Of a DNA stretch of 64,000 nt, positions 55,832 through 64,000 are shown one piece after another (the stretch's first letter is position 1; each line of letters begins with the position of its first letter). A program made the position numbers and the translations under genes. The stretch is from positions 1,178,001 through 1,242,000 of the forward strand of contig JAGTXO010000002.1 in NCBI GenBank assembly GCA_019448385.1, given 5' to 3'. The DNA is from Diacronema lutheri (taxonomy: Eukaryota > Haptophyta > Pavlovophyceae > Pavlovales > Pavlovaceae). The notes under the pieces are model-generated. The model was not told the origin of the DNA, did no database searches, and saw only the letters and a program-made list of their open reading frames with translations.

Positions 55832-58800
55832 TCAACGGGCCTTCCTCACTGGCTTGACCGCGAGCAACATTTCGGTGCCGCGCAGCAGCAGCGCCTCCTC
55901 GCGATGGTCGCGGCTCGCGTTCTCCTTCGCCGCCGCCCACTCCGCCTCGAACGCGACCTCCTGCGCCGCCGCGCCGCGCCGGCAGGGTGGAGCCAGCCCA
56001 AAGGGGTGGGCGACGGGAAGCGAGCGCCACGAGCCCATGGGCGCGTGCCAGGGACAGCAAGGCGTCAGCGCAGAGGCGCGCGAACGGGGAGGGAAAGCAA
56101 GGTAGGGGGAAGGGGTGCAGCCACGACGAAACGGAAGGCGTGCAGCGCGCACCTCCTGCCATGCTGTTTGGCCCACCGGGTGTACGTCCATGCTGAGCGG
56201 GCTCAGTTCCGGCGCCTGCGGCCGCAGCGACCGACACGCGCGCGCTCGGCAATGCATGAGCGGCGTGGGCGCGGGCGCGGCGTGCGCCGGCGCGGGCGCG
56301 GCGTGCGCCGGGACGGGCGCGAACCTGCCGCCCAATTTTGATCGCGAGGGACACGAGTAGCTCGCGCACGGCCGCGTGCAGCTCTCGGCCAAAGGCCACG
56401 CGCGCCGCATCGGAGCCCTCGCCGCCGGCCGTCGCGCTGGGCAGCACCGGCGGGTCCGTGCTCGGCGGCGCGAAGCTTTGTGCGTTGCGGTATGGCGCGG
56501 GTCGGAGAGCCGACGCCTCGCGCGCGGCGAGCGACTCGGTGCGCGGCGTCGCGGGCGGCGAGAAGGGCGAGGGGACAATTGGGGCCTCGCGCGCTGCGCC
56601 CGGGCCTCCGAGAAGGTCGTGCTGCTGCTTGCGCTGCGCGGGCGGCCATCGTGCGACGTGCAGCGCGGCGGCGGGCAGATTGATGGCGCGCGTGCCCACC
56701 CAATCCGTATTCACCTCCCAGTTTGCCGGATCGATCGGCTCCCGGTCGTCTGCGCCTCTTGCGCCGCCCTTCGCACCGCCCGCTGCGCCGCCCGCTGCGC
56801 CGCCCGCCACGCCGCCCGCCGCGCCGCCCTTCGCGCCGCCCGCCGCGCCGCCCGCGAACGCGGCGTGCGGGCGTCGCACGTCGCCGAGCCCATGCATGGC
56901 GCGCAGCACAGCGGCCGCTGCATCCATCTCGTCCGCCGCCTGGCAGAGCGACGCGTACACGACCGCGACGAGCGCTTGGCGCGCGTCGTCCAGCGGCGGG
57001 AGACGCGCGTCGGCGTAGAGAGCGTCGAGCGACGTGGCGAGCGCGAGCGACGCGCCGGACGGTTCGGCGTCGGGCCACGCCGTCGCGTACGCGTCAAGCA
57101 GGTTCATGCCGAGCGCACCGCCGGGCGCCGCCTCCTCGCTCAGAGCGAGCAGCTCGAGCGCGCGCGGCGCGTCGTAGTGCAGACGCTGGCGCCCGTTGGC
57201 GCGCGCCCACTCCGCCGCGCGCTCGGCGGCCGGCGCGCGGGCGCTGCCGCCGAGCGGGGCGGCGGAGGGCGCCGGTGGGAGCGGGATGCGCGCGAGCACG
57301 TCGGCGACGAGGATGTCCACCATCATCCCGTGCAGCACTGCATGCGCGATCGTCGCCTGCACGCGCCGGCGGCCGACGGCGGTTGCGTTGAGCGGCTCCG
57401 TCGATAGAGCGACAAGCCGAACGGTCGGAGGTTGTGGCCGGTGCAAGTGGACGGCGGAGGGCACGGCGTCAGCCACGTCGGCGTTTGCCGCCGACGCGCT
57501 CCCGTCGGGCGCCATGAGCAGCTCGAAAGCCTCGGAGAATCGGCCGCTCACGCGCGTAGCGAAGGAGAAGGTCACGACAATTGTCGAGCCGGGCGTAAGC
57601 GCCGCCTGCATGGGCGAAACGTAGAAACGCGCGACGTCCGCGCGGGTGGGGAGCGCGGCGTGCAACGCGTGCTGCTGCTCGGCAGGCACGCGCCGCCACG
57701 TGAAGTGCACCGCCGCGCTGCCAGTGTTGCGCATCGTCACCGTCGCGTCGCGCGTCTCGCCGACCGGCGCGTCGAGCGCGAGCTGCGTCGACGACAGTTC
57801 AATGGCGATCGTCGGCGAGCCGCGCGCCGCCGGCACGGCCGGCGCCGGCGCGCCGTCGCTCGCGGGCGCCGGTGCGGACGCCGTTGCGCTCAGCGCCGAG
57901 CGCACGTACGCTGTCGCCGTCGACGGCCTCATCACGCCTGCGCCGCCGCCGTGCTCGCCCGCGCTGAGCGCCGGGCGCGCCGCGGTCGGGCGGAGGGGCG
58001 GGAGCAGCGTCGAACCACCCGTGCCATGCATGCGTAGACCGGGCGGCGCGCTCTCTGCGCGGCTGTTTATGCTGCCGGCCAACGCCGCTTCCTCGACGCT
58101 CGCCACGGGCTGCTGCCCGTTCCCGCCCGCGCGCGCCCCACCACCCGCGGCGCCCGCGCCCGCGTCCAGCTCGGCGGCCATCGTGCCGCCATCGTCACCG
58201 TAGTCAAGCTCGGAGAAGAGCGAAGCAGAACTGCGCGCGGCGGCGGCGGCGGCTGCGAGCGCGGCGGGCGGTGGCCGCTTCTGCACCTTTGCCTCCGTCT
58301 GCTTCTTGATCACGTACAGTCCGTTGATGAGCGCACCGATCCGGACGATCTCCTGCCCGGCGTCGCGCAACTGGATCGTCCAAGCCGACGGGAGTGCCTC
58401 GCCCGTCTCGCGCTGCTCGGCGGCGTCCTGCTTGGCGAGGACCTTGTCGCGGTGCTCGTCCACCAAATGCATGATCGATGCCTTCCCCGTCGCCCGCTCC
58501 GCCTGCTCCTCATTCCGCCGGTGCGCGCGCGCGTAGAAGCGCGAGCGGTCGAGGAAACGCTGCTGCCGTATGCTCTCACGCTCAGCGGCGCTCGCCCACG
58601 CGCTCGCGGTCGCAACCCTGCGCAGGCGCGAGGCGGCGGTGCTCGCGCGCTCGGGCGCCGCCCACATCGCCGAGCCGCCCGCCGCGCTGCCGTGCGCGAG
58701 CTGCAAGAAGGCCAACGAGCTCGCGTCGTACGGTGACCCCTCCGCCTGAGATGCCGCGATCCGCTCTGCGCGCGCCGATTCGAAGTCGGCGGGCGAGCCG

Positions 58801-59275
58801 AGGATGGCGTAGCGCACGGGCGAGCCCATGCGGTCGAGGCGCACACGCGAGGGCGTGCTACCAAGCAGCGTCTCAGGCAGCGGCTCCTCCGGCTCCGCGT
58901 CGCCCACAAAGGCCTGCTCGCGACGCGCGCGCGCGCGCGCGTCAGCGGGCCGGCGCGTGGGCGCATGGCGCGGGCGCGCGCGCCTCGCGGTGAACGTGCG
59001 CGAGGCACCTGCTTTCGATGGATCGTCGCGCCGGGCAGCGCCTCGGAGGTGATCGTCTGGCCCGGCTGGATGCGCCGCGCGACACGCACGACGCGGCCGC
59101 CGCCGCCATCCGACGCCTCGGAGGCGCGCGCCACATCGCGGGTGGCGGGGCGCGCATCTGCCGATGGCAGCAATCCAGGCCTGTCGCTGAACGTGATCGT
59201 GGCCTGGCGCGTCGACCCCTGAGTCATTGGCCGCGTCGCGCCAGGGGAGCGAAGCGCCCCGGCGAGCTGCACCAT
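55832..59275 (-). CDS. MYCBPAP: MYCBPAP-like ciliary protein
   Basis: Exons 59275-59009, 58913-56325 and 55960-55832 give 994 residues; introns are 95 and 364 bp. The second join changes frame to EVAFEAEWAAAKENASR and a short ending, whereas reading on would give low-complexity sequence. The N-terminal part has SPVRYAILGSPADFESAR and FLDRSRFYARAHRRNEEQ, as in MYCBP-associated proteins. A central Ig/ASH-like domain (about 360-480) has TIAIELSSTQLAL, VTMRNTGSAAVHFTW and STIVVTFSFATRVSGRF. Further helical segments and a Gly/Ala repeat follow. MYCBPAP homologs are linked to the central apparatus of motile cilia, fitting the neighbouring IFT172, from which it is divergent by 84 bp. Confidence 0.7.
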
Positions 59276-59359
59276 AGCAGTCGGAAACGACCGCCAATTT
59301 TAAATCGGCGCAGACAAGCCGTTAGTGCGCGGCGTGAGAGTGGCGCACGGGCTGGCGCG

Positions 59360-60707
59360 ATGCAGCTGCGCCACCTCAAGACGATCCACCCTCAGCAGGA
59401 GGGCATCGCGAAGGTCACATCGATCTGCTGGTCGCCAAACAACAAGCGCGTCGCGATCGTGACCACCGACCGCGTCGTCCACCTCTTCGACGAGAATGGC
59501 GACCGGCGCGACAAGTTTTCGACCAAGCCGGCCGACGCCGCACGCGTGCGCAACTACATGGTGCGCGGGATGGCGTGGTCGCCCGACTCGGCGAAGCTCG
59601 CGGTGGCGCAGTCGGACAACATCGTCTTCGTCTACAAGCTCGGCACCGAGTGGGGCGACCGCAAGTCGATCTGCAACAAGTTCCACCAGCAGTCGTCGAT
59701 CACGTGCGTCTGCTGGCCGAGCGAGCACCCGCACGAGGTAGTCTTCGGGCTGGCGGAGGGCAAGGTGAAGATCGGTCAGCTGCGTTCGAACCGGCCGCTC
59801 ACGCTCTACTCGACCGACTCGTACGTCGTCAGCTGCTGCTCCAAGGTGGACGGCAACGGCATCCTCTCCGGACACCTCGACGGGACCGTCTACCGGTTCA
59901 TCTTCGACGAGTCCGGGCGCGGCGCGCTGCAGACGCAGGTGTGCCAGCACACGTGCGTGCCGTACGCGCTTGCGTGGGGCGAATCGATCTGCTGCGCGGG
60001 CAACGACCAGAAGGTCGTCTTCTACGACAACGACGGGCTCGTGCTGCAGCACTTTGACTTCTCGACCGACGAGTCGCAGCGCGAGTTCACCGTCGCGGCG
60101 GCTAACCCGTCAGGCGAGGCGGTGGTCGTCGGCTCGTTCAACCGGTTTCACACTTTCGCGTACAACCCGCGCGCCGCCGTTTGGGAGCAGGCCGGCGTCA
60201 AGGCCGTCGACAACCTCTACACGGTGACGGCGCTCGGCTGGAAGGCGGACGGCTCGCGACTGTGCGTCGGCTCGCTCTGCGGCGGCGTCGAGCTGTACGA
60301 CGCGTGCATCCACCGGTACCGGTACCGCGGCAAGTTCGAGTTCACCTACGTCTCCGTCTCGACCGTGATCGTCAAGCGCCTCGCGAACGGCGCGCGCATC
60401 GTCCTCAAGTCGCACTTTGGGTATGAGGTGACCAAGATCAACATTTACGAGGACCGCTTCTTGATCGCGCACACGCCCGAGACGCTGCTGATGGGCGATT
60501 TGGACACGTGCAAGCTCTCTGAAGTGCCGTGGCAGGCCACCTCGAAGGAGAAGTTCCTCTTCGACAACGAGCGTGTTTGCGTCATCTGCACGAACGCCGA
60601 GCTCACGATCGTCGAGTACGGCCGGAACGAAGTGCTCGGCTCGTGCCGCACGGAGTACATGAACCCGCACCAGTTATCGGTCAAGATCAAGGCGCTGCCG
60701 CTCAGCC

Positions 60708-60753
<46 letters not shown>

Positions 60754-63700
60754 GGCGAACGGCGCCGAGGCCGCCGTCGAAGAGATCAAGCGCATCGCCT
60801 ACCTGCTCGACCTGCAAACCATCCGCATCCTCGACCTCGATACGGGCGTCTCGGCCGCGACAATCGCGCACGACGCGCGGATCGACTGGCTCGACCTCTC
60901 GCTCAAGGCGACCAAGCTCCTCTTTCGCGACAAGCGCCGCCAGCTGCACCTCTACAACGTCGAGACGCAGACTCGCACGACGCTCTTGGCGTACGCGTCC
61001 TACGTCAATTGGGTGCCGGGCGCGGACGTCGTCGTCGCGCAGAACCGCGGCTCGCTGTGCGTGTGGTATCACATCGACTCTCCGGACAAGGTGTGTGCGC
61101 ATGGCGCGCGCCGCCTGCGCGTGCGGCCGGCGTCCGGTGCGTCCGAGAGCACTGCCTTGCTGCCACTCGAGCCGGACTTTTTCCATTTCTCGCCTTCGAA
61201 ACCGACACGCGCGCGCGCGTGCCGCTCTCTGCCGCGCGCGCGCCTTCGCCGCCCGCCAGGTGACCGTCGTTCCGATCAAGGGCGACGTGGAGGAGATTGA
61301 GCGAGCGGACGGCAAGACGGATGTCATCGTTGACGAGGGGATCAATACGGTTACGTACTCACTCGACGAGGCGCTCATCGCGTTCGGCGCGGCGCTCGAT
61401 TCGGGCGAGCTGGAGGGCGCGGCGGACATGCTCGCCAACCTCGAGATCTCGCCCGAGGCCGAGGCGATGTGGGGGCAGCTCTCGCACGCCGCGCTTGCCG
61501 CCGAGCAGCTGCACGTTGCCGAGCGCTGCTTCGCGGCGGTCGGCGATGCGGCCAAGGCGCGCTACCTGCACAAGGTGGTCAACTTGATGGCAGATCTGCA
61601 GGCGGAGACGGGGCAGGTCTCGCTCTCGCACTTCCGCGTGCAGGCGCGCCTCGCTGTGCTCAACAAGCAGTTCAAAAAGGCGGAGCTGCTGCTGCTGCAG
61701 CATGGCCAGATTGAGGACGCGATGGAGATGTGGCAGGAGCTGCACAAGTGGGACGAGAGCATTGCGGTGGCCGAGGCGAACCACCACCCGGCCGTGCTGC
61801 AGCTCAAGGCCAACTACTACGAGTGGCTCCTGCAGACGCACCAGGAGGAGAAGGCGGCGCAGCTCAAGGAGCGCGAGGCGGACTATAACACCGCCGTCCA
61901 GCTGTACCTCAAAGGCGGGCTGCCCGCCAAGGCGGCGCGGCTCGTGCTGCAGCTCGCGGAGGAGAGCGAGGTGCCCAAGCAGACGCTCGAGACCATCGCC
62001 GCGGCCCTCTCCAAGGCCGGCATCCACGAGAAGGCCGGCGCCTTTTACGAGCGACTGGGCGATCACGACGCCGCGCTCGATGCATACCGGCGAGGCGCGG
62101 TCTTCGCGCCGGCGGTTGAGCTGTGCCGTCGCGTCTTCCAAGGCCGCGGCGTGGTCGAGCTCGAGGTCGCGTGGGGCGACCACCTCGTCGCCTCCAAGCA
62201 GACCGACGCCGCCGTCAACCACTACGTCGAGGCCGGCGCGTACGCCAAGGCGGTCGAGGCGGCCGTTGCGTCGCGCCAGTGGGCAAAGGCGACGCAGATT
62301 GTGCAGCAGCTCGAGCCGGCGCAGGCGGCGCCATACTACGCGCGGATCGCGGCGCACTACGAGCAGGCCGGCGCGCTCGACGAGGCCGAGGCGTACCACG
62401 TGCAGGGCGGGCGCCCGGCGGCCGCTGTCGAGATGCGGCTGCGCGCGGGTCAGTGGGAGCGCGCGCAGAAGATCGCGGGGACGCACATGCAGCCTGCGGA
62501 GATGATGATGCTCTACACGAAGGTGGCTCACACGCTCGAGAACTCGGGCAAGCTGCGCGACGCCGAGCGCCTCTACCTCCTCGTGCACGAGCCCGACCTG
62601 GCGATCAACATGTACAAAAAGGCGCGAAAATACGACGAGATGGTCCGGCTCGTCGCGTCGTTCCGCAAGGAGCTGCTGCAGGAGACGCACCTGCACCTGG
62701 CGCAACAGCTCGAGACCGACGGCGTGTACCGCCAGGCCGAGGACCACTACGTCCACGCGAGCGACTGGAAGTCTGCGATCAACATGTACCGCGCCAACGA
62801 CCTCTGGGACGACGCGATCCGCGTCGCAAAGGAGCACGGCGGCCTCGCCGCGTCCAAGCAGGTGGCGTACGCGTGGGCGGTCTCGCTCGGCGGCGAGGCC
62901 GGCGCCAAGCTGCTCACCAAGTTTGGGCTGATCGAGCAGGCGATCGACTACGCGACGGAGTCGGGCGCGTTTGACCACGCCTTCGAGCTCGCGCGCGCGT
63001 CGCTCAAGACGAAGCTGCCCGAGGTGCACCTCAAGTTTGCAATGTTCCTCGAGGACGAGGGGCGCTTCAAGGAGGCCGAGGACGCCTTCGTCTCCGCGGG
63101 CAAGCCGAAGGAGGCCATCGACATGTACGTGCACCAGCAAGAGTGGACGTCGGCGATGCGCGTCGCCGAGACGTGCGACCCGAGCTCCGTCTCTGACGTG
63201 CTCGTCGCGCAAGCGCGCGCCGCGATCGAGCGCAAGGACTACACGCGCGCCGAGGCGCTCTACGTCCGCGCCAAGAAGCCCGAGCTCGCCGTCAAGTCGT
63301 TTAAGGACGCGGGCCGGTGGCAGGACGCGATCCGCCTTACCAAGGAGTTCCTGCCCCACAAGCTGCAGGAGGTGAACGCGGACTTCCAGCGCTTCCAGCG
63401 CGGCGAGTACGTGCCCGAGACGCAGCCCGCGCCCGCCGGTGGTGGCGGCGGCGGCGCCGGCGGCGGTGGCGGCGGTGGCACTTCGGTCGCTGAGCAAATT
63501 GTGGCCGGCGCGCGCACGCTCGAGGACGCGCGCGAGTTTTCAAAAGCGATCGACGCGTACCTGCGCGTGACGACCGAGCACTCGGCGGACCACGACTACC
63601 TCGAGGCGGCGTGGGAGAACGCGGTGAAGATCGCGATGAACCACGCGACCGAGCGCACGTCTGACGTGGTTGCCGCCGTCGCGAGCAGGCTCGTCGAGAT

Positions 63701-64000
63701 CCGCCGCTTCGCGCAGGCCGCCGAGCTTTTCGAAGGGATCGATTCGTACCGGCAGGCGCTCGAGGTGTACATGAGCGGCGGGCTGTGGGAGCAGGCGCGC
63801 GCGCTGTACAAGGCGCAGGCACCGCAGTTCGCCGAGCTCGTCGAGAGCCGATACGTTGCGCACTTGCAGGGCGAGCAGGCGGGGGACGAGCTCGTGATGG
63901 CGGGCAAGGCATCGGAGGGCCTCGACGTCTATGCGCAACGCGGCGACTGGGTCAAGGCGCTCGAGGTGGCGCAGTCGCAGGGCGCGCACATGGTCCTCAA
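59360..64000 (+). CDS. IFT172: intraflagellar transport protein IFT172 (3' end off window)
   Basis: Exon 1 is 59360-61090 and exon 2 starts at 61260, with a 169-bp intron (GTGTGTGC...CGCCAG); about 1,490 residues lie in the window, of roughly 1,750 expected. It starts MQLRHLKTIHPQQEG and has two WD40 propellers (SICWSPNNKRVAIVTTDRVV, MAWSPDSAKLAVAQSDNIVF, AAANPSGEAVVVGSFNRF). The long alpha-solenoid of repeats (MEMWQELHKWDESIAVAEAN, VQLYLKGGLPAKAARLVL, WKSAINMYRANDLWDDAIRV) is characteristic. IFT172 is the largest IFT-B subunit and is needed for flagellar assembly and tip turnaround. A run of about 17 Ala codons (60712-60755) is inserted in the second propeller. Confidence 0.96.

Noticed and set aside
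55518-56324. Read-through of the MYCBPAP frame to 55518
   Set aside because: After 56325 the frame becomes low-complexity. Splicing at a GT...GCGCAG pair gives a protein-like ending EVAFEAEWAAAKENASR and a nearby stop.
1-64000. CRISPR array, rRNA or tRNA genes
   Set aside because: No spaced direct-repeat array, no rRNA-like block and no tRNA T-loop pattern was seen by eye in intergenic DNA. A tRNA search program would settle the last point.

Overview
The window looks like nuclear DNA of a flagellated, photosynthetic protist with a very GC-rich, compact genome. It encodes an intraflagellar transport subunit (IFT172), a MYCBPAP-like ciliary protein, a chlorophyll-biosynthesis reductase (DVR), a plastid DUF3119-type protein whose leader ends in a Phe-containing cleavage motif typical of secondary red plastids, TAF5, TIM13 and spliceosomal introns. 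Together these suggest a haptophyte-like alga, perhaps a pavlovophyte; the lineage is inference. Genes are 10 to 500 bp apart, often divergent over 55-75 bp or convergent over 25-200 bp. Introns are short (about 95-500 bp). Of 16 inferred introns, 10 start GTGCG and none starts GTAAGT or GTGAGT.

Layout. 1-18.2 kb (minus strand) is an accessory region. It holds a giant gene of more than 4,270 codons that runs off the left edge and ends in a Fanzor (eukaryotic TnpB-like) nuclease. The same reading frame carries a YqaJ/lambda-exonuclease-type nuclease, a chromodomain and several papain-fold, Ulp1-like segments. Upstream of it are a separate ubiquitin-specific-protease-like gene and a broken Pif1-type helicase. 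18.3-22.1 kb is repeat-rich: a 315-bp foldback/MITE element with 86-bp inverted arms, a decayed unrecognised gene, and a 1.35-kb insertion with 14-bp target duplications. That insertion shares its terminal 31 bp with a tiny insertion at 37.4 kb.

22.5-37 kb holds host genes: TIM13, a secreted EF-hand protein, a DUF3119-type plastid protein, a first nucleoside-hydrolase/membrane/TIR-like protein, a small membrane protein, TAF5, a double-SWIB protein, DVR and a CAMK/SNF1-like kinase. 37.4-44.2 kb repeats the unusual pair: a second, larger nucleoside-hydrolase/membrane/TIR-like protein that keeps its active-site signatures, again followed by a convergent small membrane protein, then a broken methyltransferase. 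44.2-64 kb holds a BTB protein, a pepsin-like protease, a HAD 5'-nucleotidase-like protein, RBM34, an RlmN-type radical SAM protein, a cyclic-nucleotide-gated-like channel, a hypothetical protein, MYCBPAP and IFT172, which runs off the right edge.

The two strongest candidates for undescribed biology are the Fanzor-terminated giant protein and the duplicated nucleoside-hydrolase/TIR-like module, in which one copy keeps and the other has lost both putative catalytic sites.
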